Assembly: GCA_015499995.1 (NCBI GenBank)
Contig: JADNRV010000031.1
Location: 62,001 to 126,000, forward strand
Source: Flammula alnicola
Taxonomy: Eukaryota > Basidiomycota > Agaricomycetes > Agaricales > Strophariaceae
DNA: 64,000 bases
Direction: 5' to 3'
Below, piece after piece: positions 1-12,100 of the stretch. A program made the translations under genes and the position numbers. The stretch's first letter is position 1, and each line of letters opens with the position of its first letter. Below the pieces are notes generated by a model. That model saw only the letters and a program-made list of their open reading frames with translations, did not search any database and had not been told where the DNA came from.

Positions 1-1794
1 CCCATATTCTACGACGTAATATACAAGGTATGCTGGAACATTCTATTTCTATGTAAACTATTCTCATTTGATTGATAGCTCCGGGATGTATTCTCCAACA
101 AGGTCAAGGATGGGCCCCAAGAGGTATGTGTATTATCTTTATTAATATACCGGTCAGAACGCTAACCTCAGTTCACTGCATCTAAGATCGAAGTTCTATC
201 CTGGATGACGCGAACCAGCCTAGAGTTGATAGGTCAAAGCGGACTCGGTTACTCATTCGATCCACTAACAGAAGATGCTGTGCCTCACCCGTTCAGTGAG
301 GCCGCAAAGAACCTCATGTCTGTGTCTTTCAGGACTTGAATGTATGCTTGACAGTTACTCACCGAATCAATTGCTTCACAGACCCACATTTTCCAAAATG
401 AGGATCTCAGGGACTTATTTACTTGCTCCCTTCTCCAAGATCGGGAGTGCGAAATTTCGACGTTTTATCGTGAATATTATGCCGTGGAAAAACCTCCATG
501 CAATTAGGGACATTGTGGACGTTCTGCATAATACTTCAGTCGAAATTTTCGAATCAAAGAAGAAGGCATTGGCGGAAGGCGACGAAACTCTGGCCGATGA
601 AATAGGCCGAGGGAAGGACATCATGAGTATTCTAAGTATGCACTAATCGTTCCTCAAGAAATCCGAACGCTGACGCATATATTCAGTGAGAGCAAACATG
701 GCGGCTTCGAAAGAGGATAGCCTGACCAGTGATGAGCTGCTGGCGCAAATGTCGTACGTTTTGTCCTCTACGATATTCAAGGTCAACGTGTTAATGCCGC
801 AGGCTGAAGAACATTCATATTTGCCGCTACGGATACAACATCAAATGCACTGGCTCGCATACTTCACCTCCTTGCCACACACCAAAATGTGCAGGACAAG
901 CTGCGACAAGAAATCAGAGTAGCCAGGGAAGAGAATGGCGACTTGCATTACGATAAACTGGTTTCTTTGCCATATCTTGATGCAGTCTGTCGGGAAACTC
1001 TGAGACTGTGAGTCTTGTCGTAAATTTATTCGGAAAACAGGTTTCCTGAATTCCCTAACTGGCAGGCATCCCACAGTTACTATGACCAGGAGAATGTACG
1101 TTATTAAATTTAACAACCTTCAGTCGCCACCGTTGTTCATGTCTGATTATTCGAGTAGCACCCGACAGGACGTAGTTCTTCCTCTGTCGTCACCTATCAA
1201 AGGATTAGACGGGGAAGAGGTTCAGAGTGTTCTTGTTCCTAAACATACAGATATCGTCATAGGGATTATGGCTTCCAATCGCAATCCTGAATTATGGGGA
1301 CCAGACGTTCTCGAGTGGAAACCTGACAGGTGGCTTGAACCTTTGCCAGCTGCAGTACCAGCTGCACATCTTCCAGCCATTTATTCGCACCTGTGAGTCA
1401 CTTTTCAATGAACTCAACCTACAGGTATATAACCGACTCATACCGTTTAGCATGACATTCATCGGCGGTAGCAGAGCCTGCATGTAAGTCTCTCCATCAT
1501 AGTGATATTTGGTCTGAGGATGATCTTGGCCTTGGCTTTGACTCCTTCAGTGGATTCAAATTCTCACAATTGGAAATGAGTACGTTTGCTTCCATGTGTC
1601 TTTATTCGCTGATTTCTACGCTCGTTCTTAACCAATTTTCAGAAGTTGTAATGATCCTCTTGATCGAATCGTTCAGATTCTCTCCCACCAAGAAGGAGAT
1701 ATCATGGCAAATGAACGGAATTACAACGCCGGTCGTAGTAGGCAGAAAAGGCATGCATCCCCAATTGCCTCTCATCGTGGAACGTGTGGCATAG
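1..1794 (+). CDS. Cytochrome P450, copy A (5' end outside window)
   Basis: Haem-thiolate monooxygenase; substrate unknown. The window opens inside the gene at the exon encoding PIFYDVIYK, so the membrane anchor and N-terminal third are missing. Visible in order: the block FESKKKALAEGDE (about 550-590); the I-helix FAATDTT near 830; the K-helix ETLR of DAVCRETLRL (about 985-1008); the PERF-type WKPDRW near 1320; and the haem loop GGSRACIGFKFSQLE, split by an intron just after the cysteine codon (about 1460-1570). It ends in ERVA and a TAG stop. At least nine short GT-AG introns are needed and none of the exons read is broken. It is closer to copy D (43349-45972) than to copies B and C, sharing GPDVLEWKP and the KVKDGPQE exon end. 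It lies 129 bp upstream of COQ3 on the same strand. The family is certain; the CYP number is not assigned. Confidence 0.92.
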
Positions 1795-1923
1795 TTAGGG
1801 TACTAGAGTTGGTGGAGAAATAAGCGCCGAAACGTTTGTAGTTTCGAATTCGAATTCGTACCCAGGGTCTCGTGATCTCCGCCTACCTCATGCAGTCAGT
1901 CGAAATCCATTTTCTTGAAATCA

Positions 1924-3052
1924 ATGTCCTCTCTCTTTCTTGCGCCACTACAGCGTCGTGCTCGCCTTTCTCTCCTATTTCACTGTCGCGCCCTTCACAC
2001 AGGTGGTAATTCAAGTTTCTTCGTGAAACCTCAAAGCTCAGTAAACGACGATGAAATCGCCCACTTCTCCAAACTGTCATCGGAATGGTGGGACGAGCGA
2101 GGCGAATTTAGCTTTCTGCACAAGATGAACCCAGTACGAATGCAGTTTATCCGGGACAAGCTCCTTGAGGTTGCACAAGATGAGAATCCGGAACTGGGAT
2201 CAGAAGGAGGTGAGGTGTTGAGGGGATTGGATGTGTTGGATATCGGTTGTGGTGGGGGTTTGTTGTCCGAGGTTCGTTCTGTTTCTGAGGGACATCGTAT
2301 ACTGGTGCCTTGACAACGATTTATGTTTTCTGCAGAGCTTAGCTCGAATGGGCGCGAATACGTTGGGCATTGACGCGTCCGAGTCCAATATTGCCATTGC
2401 TTCGCTGCACGCTTCAGTCGATCCGAAACTATCTCCTCCCACGTCCTCTTCGAATCTCTCATACTTACACGGCCCTGCTGAGGCTCTTCTCGTGCAACCG
2501 AAGCGATACGATGTCGTTTGTTCAATGGAGGTACTGGAACACGTAGAAAATCCAGCCGAATTCCTCTCCACCTGCGCTCAGCTCGTGAAAGTATGTATTC
2601 TGCTCGTTATACCTGCCCTCTTTCATTAACGAGTTGTCTTGTGTACTTAGCCCGGTGGCCACCTATTTATGTCCACGATATCACGCACTCCTCTCGCCTA
2701 TGCGCTTACCATCTTGTTGGCAGAAGACGTCCTGCGCCAAGTGTCGAGCGGCACACACACCTACTCCAAATTCATTAAACCGTCAGAACTCGTGCAATTC
2801 TTCCGCGAGTATCGACCTTCGCAACTCCACTCCCCGGAAAATCAAAATGTTCTGCATGAATCTCAAGAGAGCTCATCTTCTACACCGTGGATAACAACGC
2901 CTGCGTCGAGTAGTTATCTAAGTCGGATAGAAGCGGAACTACGTGGCCTCATATACAATCCTCTTCGGGCTGGCTGGCACCTTGCTCCTCGAGGTGCTTG
3001 GGGGGCCTTGGAGTGCAACTATCTCTTTTGGGTGCGGAAGCCAAAGGAGTAA
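1924..3052 (+). CDS. COQ3: Ubiquinone biosynthesis O-methyltransferase, mitochondrial
   Basis: SAM-dependent class I methyltransferase that performs both O-methylations of the coenzyme Q ring on the matrix face of the inner mitochondrial membrane. The protein starts with an Arg/Ser-rich, acid-free presequence (MSSLFLAPLQRRARLSLLF). Then come the family block FSKLSSEWWDERGEF, the SAM-binding motif LDVLDIGCGGGLLSE, GIDASESNI, the post-motif CSMEVLEHVENP, and PGGHLFMSTI after the second intron. The C-terminus YNPLRAGWHLAP...NYLFWVRKPKE is typical. Two introns: about 2272-2334, and one after the codons for CAQLVK near 2590 ending at TTAG near 2650. The ATG at 1924 is chosen because it begins the presequence. 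It converges with KRE33, with 112 bp between stop codons. About 330 residues, normal for the family. Confidence 0.93.
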
Positions 3053-3164
3053 GAGATATCCGTAATAGCAGTACCGATAAAGTGGAACCGTCTAGATATG
3101 AACGAGTACATGGCAGTCTTCCCCACGAACGCAAAAAAAAACTGGATAACCCAATACAAGGAGA

Positions 3165-6100
3165 TCAATGCTTCGCCTTCTTGCCGGTACTCCGTCTACT
3201 TTTCTTCTCCTTTCCAGCTCCACCAGCTGACGCGTTTGCTGGATCGTCTGCCTTCCTCTTTTGCCCTGCAACCATTGTTGACTTCACGCTGACTACGGTC
3301 GATTTTCCTGGATTCGCGACCTGTGCTTCTGCAAGGCTCCAATCCGTTTGTGTATCATCAATCGCATATCTTAAGAAAAGTTACCAAAATGGCGCCAAAA
3401 AGGTAAACAAATCGGCAGGAAGCAAGACAACAAGGGAACTTACTTTTTCAGATCGAGAGAGCTCAGCATCTCTCTCTGTCTCTCCCTCATGGCAGAGGTG
3501 ACTTCATTACCGGCCTGGTCTAGCTCTGCTTCCATGCTCGCGGTGACGTTCTGGCTGCCGTTTGGAAGAGCTACGTCATCCTCGCCCTCAAGACGCGAAG
3601 AAATGGCCAGATTTTTGCCCGCCAGATTAGCCTCGGGAATCTCCGCACCGATGGCGGCTTTCCGGATGTCGATGAGACGTTTGCTGATCTTGCGAATCAG
3701 CTTGCCGAAGAGTGCCAGTGTTTGTGAAGCTTGGAGGCTGAGCTCAGTCTATTAAGCGAACACCACGTCAGTCAGATCAGACCCATTGACAATCGGCGAA
3801 AATGCGGGCAGCAACAACGTACCTCTAGGTCCTCGATGGTCTTTCTCTGCAGACCGATCGCCAACAAAATACTACTTTGCACAGCCGTCAACCTCACCGG
3901 CCCTTCTCCACTCTGTGCATCCCCACTACGGGCTGAAGACCCCAGGCGCTTCTGGAAATAAATGCTAGCGACATTTGGCATCAAATCAAGAATGACGTGG
4001 TAATCGAGCATGTTGTTTGCATATGACTCGAGACGCTTCAGGTCGAAGGGCGTGAAGAGCATGCCGAGTTCCTGGGGCTTCAATTCTTGGATTACAAAGG
4101 TAAGCTGGATTGGAAGCAAGGAATGGTAGAGCAATAAGTACCTTCGGTATCTGAATCGTCTTTGATACCTGCATTCGCAGCCTCCAGAACGCTAAGAGCC
4201 GTAACACTCCCAAAATCACGGAATTTGTAGGACAGCAAAGTCAAAAATCTACGCCGGAAGTCTTCGAATGGTGTCAGACATCATCTGTTTGTAAACGATG
4301 GAGAATAATGAACATACCTTTCGCGAATTCGTGCAACCATCCCATCTCACTCTCGACCGAACTGTTTAGGCCTCGTACCATGATACAAGTATGCTCGCCA
4401 GTCAATTCGCTTGTTGTTTGTCGAAGGTACAGAGGAACATATCCGGCGCGCTTCCAAAATCTAATTCATTATTCAAAGAAACGCGAAAAAGGTCAATATA
4501 TGCGCGGTTTTATCAAGTAGGGCATAAAGACACAATGCATACCTTAGCAACTGAGGTGTCAAGCCATAAGACACGCCTAAATAGTCAAGGTTTTCAGGTT
4601 TGCGCTCGGTAAGGCGTTGGAGTAGTGGTGGCATTGCAGATGGCGCGCGCACCGTCGGCGTTTCTGTGAGGAGATCTGTATTCTACGACAATGGGTTTGG
4701 CTATAAATATGGCTTTTACGGATATAGGAGGCAGATGAACGTACGGGATCGATAACTGTCGGATCAGGATAATGTACCTCTGGCTTTGTCGATTCATCGA
4801 GGTTGAAGTATTCGCCGCTGTAGAACGAGTTGAGTGCTTGAAGTGCCCTCGAGCCATATCCCATCTAATGAAAGAAAGAGTTAGCACAAGCACTGCGAAA
4901 CTAAACTGGATAGAGACAATGAATCGTATACTGACATTCGCATAATCAGGATGGCAAGCAATCCTCACAACTCTGGCGCCACTCAGCTTCGCGAACCCAG
5001 TCTCCTGGAACTGTTGGGAAATAAGCCAGGGTATCATGTCCCCACCTGCCCTCATGCCTCTGCCCAATCCGTCCATTATAGCTTCTCGACTGATTTGACC
5101 CTCCAACGCGACCTGTAAGACGACAAGCGGCTCCGGAAGATGTGCCTCGTCGTCTTTGATGGGTAGTAAGAGAACGAACAGATGGTGTGCAGGCGCGTCG
5201 GAGAGAAGTTGCAGGTCATTCGGCTGGTTCTTGTAGTGAGACGCGACGTATAACGCCATCATCCGCTGCAGGAATACCTCTGAGGCAGGGTGATAGCTGA
5301 ACAATGTGTCGCGGCTGACATAGAACAATTCGCATGTCGAAGGATGCGGGCATCCTTGGGCGTTGGAGCGGGGCAGGATCGTGGCGTCCAGACATAATAG
5401 CCCATTAAGCCATTTCTCGATCCGATCGCCTGCCGAGTAACGAATGGGTGTCTCAAGCTTGATCTCACGCAATGTGCGCGTTTTGGGAGGAGCTTTAACT
5501 GTGGCCTTCTTGCTGGATGACCCAGTTGTTGCGTCATCCTTGTCGTTATGGCCTACAACGTCCTTCGTCAAAGAAGGTCGAGTGCTCTCGCGGAGTTGTT
5601 GGATGAGTTTGAGGGAAAGAGAGCGCCCCGTGCCTTCGTAGCCATTTATTGTCGATGCAAGGAAGACAAGATATGGGCCCATGAGGTTGCGGACTAGAGG
5701 TAAGGGAATGGCGGCTGCCTCGTCGATAATCACCAACTCGGCTTGCCCGAGGACGTGGGCATCCTGGGGTTGAATGTACTACAAATTTAAGTCCGAGGTT
5801 AGAAATATACCAGAAGATATAAGGATAGTCATACCTGAATAGTTTGCCGATGGTCTCTGAAGACGTTGACCCTCACAACCGATTTGGCAGATTCCTCCTT
5901 GTTCTCGCCCAGGCCCTGCGCCACCGCGATATCATAATCCAAGTGTTCCTCGTACCCAAGAGCATCTAATCCCTTGAACACGAACTCGAACAGCGTCTTC
6001 AAATTTTCCGGACTAGGACTAGTAACGAAGATATTTGCGTAGCCATGTGCCAGAGCGGCAGCAATCGCCAGGCCAAGCGCGGCACTCTTACCACGTCCTC

Positions 6101-7215
6101 TTGCAGCGGTAAGAGTGACGGTAGACGAAAGCGTCTTCTCGGCAATGGCATCGATAAATGTGAGGATTGCTTGTGCCTGATCGAGGGTTTTGGCCAGCTT
6201 GACGAGCTCGCCTGCAGGTTTTGTGTCTGCCAGCGATTCCCTAAGCTCGCGGAGCTGGTACTCGGAGGGGTCGGTTTCTTTGCCTTTCCCAGGCGTATCC
6301 TCGATGGGTTTTATATCTTTTCCGCGAGAGATGGGGAGGACGTTGAGTTCATCGTCTAACACTAGACAGTCAGGGCATGATCCTAGGGATAAGATGAACC
6401 GTTCGTTGAATCTCGCTACCACTGAATCGTGCGACGATGTCCGATATCGTGAATGGACATCCTATAACCATTCCATCAGCATTTGTTCCTCCATCCATTT
6501 GATTTGACCGAGAAGGCAAACTCACCATGGTCATTGTGTATAACTGTTTCAACGAGGTCATCGTCTTCAGCAACAAAACCACAAGCCCGCCGCCCTCTAC
6601 TGTTTCAATCGTTCGCGCGAGGAGATTGGGTGTTATAGCTTCAAAGTCTTGCAAAACGAGCATGCCGTATGTGTTTCCGAGAATTTTGTGGGATTCTTTG
6701 TAGTATCTGCGATGATTGTAGGCGTAAATTTTGATTATATATGGATTGACCGATTCGCGTTCAAAAGAGAGAAGGATAATATACGAAGATGTTATTAGCT
6801 CCGATGATATATAAGTTATAAAAAAGAGGAGACGCACGTATAACGAATATCGGTAACGGTAACAAAGATCTCGAAGGGATTTTGTTCGTTAGCCTCTCGA
6901 ACACCCCTCTTGACATCCCTCTTGATCTTAGCTTCCCTCTTCTTTCGATGACTTGTGAAGCCCAGTTCTTTCTTGTAACACCATAGCACGGATGGTCTAG
7001 CGGAGACACGAGCTTGCGAGAGGAGGAAATGTAGGTTCACGATCTGCGATTATGGTCCGCAAAAAATAAGCATTAGAATCCTAAATTACTGGCAATGAAG
7101 ATAGACGCACCTGGTCGCGACCTTTATCGCCGACAAGAACTATGAACGAGCGGTGGTTCTGCTTGACATTGTTGTTGATGAGGATGGGAATCCGCGGGTC
7201 GAGTTGTTTGCGCAT
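3165..7215 (-). CDS. KRE33: RNA cytidine acetyltransferase (NAT10/Kre33)
   Basis: Nucleolar enzyme that makes N4-acetylcytidine in 18S rRNA and tRNA using acetyl-CoA and ATP, and is needed for small-subunit assembly. The N-terminus MRKQLDPRIPILINNN...VLVGDKGRDQ at 7215 matches the family start. Next: SVLWCYKKELGFTSHRKKR; NPFEIF; KILGNTYGMLVLQDFEAITPNLLARTIETVEGGG; the Walker A-like TAARGRGKSAALGL (about 6080-6120); the Walker B-like LVIIDEAAAIPLP (about 5690-5735); the GNAT region with RVVRIACHPDY and GYGSRALQ; then FTPFDLKRLESYANNMLDYH, LTAVQSSILLAIGLQ and the KYAIDD...KAKH tail. About ten introns; the penultimate exon ends at CTGAAAAA before GTAAGT and the last encodes the basic Lys-rich tail. 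No frameshift seen. About 1,030 residues are expected, like human and yeast orthologues. Confidence 0.93.
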
Positions 7216-7587
7216 TCAGAGCCGTTCACTTTTTCGTCGGACGTGGTCCGTTTTTTTCTCTTTGCCCAAATGTATGTACTTAGCCCACGACGACGCTGAG
7301 AGTTGCCAAGTTCTGCAGAGGATGGAGGCGGAGTCAAGCAAATTTTTGATCGGGATTCCCACGGCTAGATTTGGACTCACCATCAAACCTGTCAAGATTT
7401 TGCAAAACTCAAGTTTAGCCAAAAGTTCAGCCATCCCACGCCGCATTGACGCCGTGCGCATAGAAATCTAGCGGCTTTGCAGTGAAGCTACAGTACACCG
7501 ACCGTCAGAAATGGCAGTTAGGATAGAAGTGCGTCATTACTCTAGCCCCAGGCTCCAGATTCAATACCTATCGGTGACAAGGAGGTG

Positions 7588-8271
7588 CTATGAGATGTCA
7601 GTGGGTAAATCGACGTACAATTGGCCTTGAGATTGAAACATTGGTGTTCGAGCTGCGGAAGAGGGGGGAAGGCCAAGTCCTGAAGCTTGAAACTCTAAAG
7701 GCCGAGTAGACGATAGACGCCCGTTACTTCTCATCGCATTCCTACTGAAACATATACATGTCTCGTAATGGCGCTGAAGAACATGGGGCGCACTGGTCGG
7801 ACTTGTTCTCATTGACTATTTGCTCCACTTATCAGCTACGGAGAGAATCAAAAGCTTTCACTCAAATGATACATGCTCACCGATAGTGCAAGATAATACC
7901 AATGTTGTCATACCATCCCGTATACTCTCCATATCACCGAGCCATTCAACTTCATTCGTGGTTAAGGGTAATAGAACGGTGACAGCAGGAAAGGCCATGA
8001 ACAGAAGTATCAACTTGAAGATGTGAGTTATTGTTAGGATTAGCTTATGAGAAAGAACAAAAAACAGCGAAAGAGAAGTTGTGAAGCGAGTAGCTTCGGT
8101 GGAATGTTTTTCCACTCGTTTCCGAATTGAGCCAGCGGCAGAGCACTGCAGGCCAAAATGCCACGGGCGGCTAATAATATCTAGTTCGAGTTTCCCCATG
8201 ATAGCCGTTCTTAGTGTGAACGGGGTTGTGCATGGGAATGGCGGTTGAATCACGGACAAAGACTGGGACAA
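7588..8271 (-). CDS. Possible hypothetical gene, weak
   Basis: A 137-codon open stretch (7858-8271) contains a hydrophobic run (KLILLFMAFPAVTVLLPL) that could be a membrane segment. It is followed by NEVEWLGDMESIRDGMTTLVLSCTIGEH and a GTGAGC that could be a splice donor. A second open stretch (7588-7812) encodes a Ser/Pro-rich segment ending VDLPTDIS. I recognise no family and cannot prove splicing between them. The gene could equally be chance open frames in the divergent spacer between KRE33 and the CHAT gene. Confidence 0.2.
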
Positions 8272-8654
8272 GGATATAAATTTATACAGGCGAGAGCCAG
8301 GGCGGTGGATATAAGCTTAGGAGATGGCAATGATAAGTGGAAAGGTCGTTTCGAAGACGGCGTGGCATGATATTTCTGTGATAGATGCATGGCCTTGACG
8401 ATTCAATGATCAATGATAAGGGTATGGGTTAGAATGAGGGTACGATGTATTAATATCGTTGACGTGATGTGAGAATATATTGAGTGCCTTGGAGCTCGGA
8501 GATCACTGCCATCGGCCACAAGCATTTATCTTCATTTCTGACTCATAGTATCTGTTTTCCTCGTTACTTCAGCTGAGAGAAAAATGAGGAGTTGTACTGA
8601 ATTATACAGCTCAAACAATCTCAGATTATCACTCAGCACGGGGAAATTACGGAA

Positions 8655-8683
8655 GGCGCTTAAGTTCAACAATATTAAGCGCC
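8655..8683. repeat. Perfect 9-bp hairpin
   Basis: GGCGCTTAA (8655-8663) pairs perfectly with TTAAGCGCC (8675-8683) around an 11-nt loop. It lies in the non-coding region upstream of the CHAT gene. It may be a regulatory palindrome or a trace of a small inverted-repeat element; no target duplication was found. Confidence 0.6.
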
Positions 8684-8694
8684 CATAGTGTCAC

Positions 8695-8713
8695 CCGCTC
8701 ACATGATGAGCGG
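8695..8713. repeat. Perfect 7-bp hairpin
   Basis: CCGCTCA (8695-8701) pairs with TGAGCGG (8707-8713) around a 5-nt loop, only 12 bp from the preceding hairpin. It is a possible operator-like palindrome; function unknown. Confidence 0.55.
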
Positions 8714-9169
8714 TCAGTGGAACTCACATGTCAATTCTATAGACCTTCCATGAGCGGTGCAAAGGCTTTATGTTAATAAAAGTTATGACTAAGAGTTGGC
8801 CATATAGAACTTGAGTCCAGTCAGACACATTCTTTCCCGCGCATCTACCTGACTCCCTCAAAATACTCTCCCTTTCAACAACCAGCCATTCTGAACAAGC
8901 ACAACCTAGACGGCTCAGATGGAGAACCAGATACTGTCAAGGTTGAAGCTATAGCCCTCCTTTCTACGCCCCATAAGCAGAGATTTCTGACCTTCAGTGC
9001 CCACAGCTTACCGCTCTTGCAAACACCACCATCTGTCAATCCAGATAGGTATGTTGTGTACTTGTTTGTTTTACTTCAGCAACCTGAACCATACTCACAG
9101 TAGGTTTTATATGATGGGTAAGCATGCCGACCCAAAGTATCTACGCATTCTTTCTCAGCCGTTTCAGAC

Positions 9170-12100
9170 ATGGCTATCGAATGTAGGGAGAATATTGCAG
9201 CTCAAGCTACTCTAAATGGACTCGCAATCGTTGTTTTTGGTTCCGCGGGGGAGGACGGCGGTCCCTTAAATTTGAAAAGGGTGTCCGCGACAAGGTGGAA
9301 ATATGACGGTCGCGTCGAGATGTGAGTTATTTCAGTTTCGCATTGCCCTTTCTTCTTTTCAGTACTCAACTCTATCATGTATGTTAGTGGCACTAATATC
9401 CAGGGGCTTATTCTTGTCGCTCAATCGGAGGAAATTGGAGATATTGGGTACATTCACCTGACAGAAGCCGAGTTAGTCGAATTCAGAACACGCGCAGTGC
9501 CAGATGATCGTGAGTGGTATTGATTCGAATGGTATTTGATACCCGGCAGCGAGGCTGAAACAAATATCCCAGAATTTGTGAATACCCCAGAATTTAGGCG
9601 CCAGCTTCTGATTGAAGGGAATAGACCATCTCTGACATTATCATTTTTGATGTGTGTCACTCCGCCAGACGAAAACATTGCTTCACGAAATGACCAGGAT
9701 CGAGTATTCAGAGGTATGATGATTTCAATTTTAACAGAAGGATTACATGCTAATAACGACTATCATTTGTTACTATAATATGGTCGTTACGTTAGATACC
9801 AACTCGGAATTGGCAGTTGCTGCAGTTTCTGCCCTGCCAAACAGTGACCCCAAAAAGCCTCGCATGCTACGCAGCTACGGAAATCTATTCCTCCAACGCT
9901 TCCACACCACAAGACGCGAAAGTGACATCAATAACTCTATCTATTTTTTCGAGAGAGCTGTTCAGCTCGTGCGCATGCAAGGGGATTCACCGGAGGATGG
10001 ACAGCTCCCAGAATTTCTAGAAGATGCCGGGAACGCTTTTTTCGAGCGTTACGAACAAACAAGAAATTTGCCGGACCTTGATCAAGCCATTTCTAGGTTG
10101 GAACGTGCCGTCAGCGGGAGATCTGCTGTCCATGCAGACTTGCCTCAATGGCTGAATGCACTCGGGACTTATTTTGGGCTTCGCTCCAAACACACAGGAG
10201 ATGTCACTGACATTTCCAAAGCAATTTCAGCCGTCCAGAAAGCCATTCACCTCACGGCTGACAGCCATACCGACATGCCTATACTGCTGTATAATCTGGG
10301 AATTTCATTTATAAGCCGCTTCAAACGTGCAGGAGATGTCAATGACATTTCTGAAGCGATATCAGCCCACGAGAAAGCCATTCATCTCATTTCTGACAGT
10401 GATGCAAAAAGGCCTATATTACTGAAGGACCTTGCACTTTCGTTTGCGCATCGTTTCGAATACACCAGGGATCTCACCGATATTTCTGAATCAATATCAA
10501 CCTTCCAGAAAGCCATTCATCTGATTCCTGATAGACATGCACGCATGCGGGAATGGTTGAATGATCTAGGAACTGCGTTTCAGTTTCGCTTTGAGCACTC
10601 AGGAGATCTCGCCGACATTTCTGAATCCATATCCGTCCACCAGAAGGCCATTCGTCTTGCCGCTGATGGTGATCCCAACATGCATAGGTGGCAGAATAAC
10701 CTAGGAAATGCATTTATGTGTCGCTTCCAGAAGACAAGAGATCTCACCGACATTTCCGAAGCAATATCGGCCCTCCAGCAAGCCCTTCACCACACTCCCA
10801 ACAGCCATCCAGACATGCCTCAACGGCTGAATAACCTCGGAACTGCGTTCGCAAATCGCTTCCGCCTCAAAGGAAATGTTGCTGACATATCCGAAGCAAT
10901 TTCATCCCTCCAGAAAGCCGTTCGTCTCACTCCTGATGACCATGTAGACAAGCCTTCATGGCTGAATAACCTAGGGACCGTGTTAACGCATCGCTTTGAA
11001 CAGACAAGAAGTCCCGCTGACATTTCAGAAGCAATATCGGCCCTTCAGAAAGCAATTCATCTCCCACCTAACGACCTTGGATCCATGCCTGGAGTGATGA
11101 ATAACCTAGGAAATTCGTACATGGCTCGCTTCAAACACATAGGAAATCCAGTGACTTCAAATCTGCTCTCGCGCAGTACCGTCAAGCAGCCATCTCTTCT
11201 ACTGGATCCCCTTCAATTCGCCTCCGAGCGGCTCGAAATTGGGCTCAATTCTCTCAAAACCTTGATCCGTCACTATCACTAGATGCATTCGACACTGTCA
11301 TTGAACTTCTTTCTCAGGTTGCAGGCCTTGAACAAACCATGCAGCGACGTCATGCAAATCTTGTTGACATCTCTGATTTATCAATGGCAGCAGCGGCTGC
11401 CGCATTTTCTGCCGGAAGGCCCGACAAAGCATTAGAGTGGCTGGAACAAGGTCGTTGCCTTGTCTGGAGCCAACTCAACAACCTTCGCACTCCACTGGAC
11501 GGCCTACGTACCGTGAACCTGCGCTGGCTGGTGGCATCTTGAGAATTTCCAGGGCGTTAGAGAGCGCGGGTTCCCGGCTAGAGTTGGAGAGTATCGAAAG
11601 CGAGGCCAGCATGTCGCAGAAGATCTCCTTACAGGATCAGGCAACTGCCCACGTCAAATTGGCAAAGGACTGGGATAGGCTGCTCTTAAAAGCTCGCACT
11701 ATCCCAGGATACGAAGATTTCCTCCGACCTGCACAGTGTTCCACCATCCTTGAGCACCTCCCCAAGTCTGGTCCTGTAGTCATCGTCAATGTCCATAAGA
11801 ACCGCTGTGACGCACTTGCTCTCATATCTGGCGTCGATGATCCTCTTCATATTCCCCTTGATGAATTTTCCAATGAAAAGGCGGTTAAACTTCGTGTTCG
11901 CTTACAGACTCATCTCCATTCTTCTGGAGTCCGAATGCGAGGAGCTGAAGCAGACGGCGATGATGAGCGTGCGACGAAGCGTTATGTGAAAACTAAAAGT
12001 GGCAGTGTAATGAAGGACATTCTACACGAACTTTGGACTTCCGTCGTCAAGCCTATCCTTGATGGTCTCAGGTTTTCTGTAAGTAATATTGCCCATTGCG

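Larger units (their letters stand above)
8272..9169. other. Non-coding spacer / probable promoter of the CHAT gene
   Basis: Apart from the two hairpins listed separately, I see no convincing coding exon up to about 9169. A short ATG frame at 8919 (MENQILSRLKL, then stop) could be a 5' leader or an upstream ORF. Confidence 0.4.

Noticed and set aside
11110..11176. An intron to explain the first CHAT frame break
   Set aside because: The only GT-AG pairs available are 26 bp (too short) or give the wrong phase, so a base loss is the better reading.
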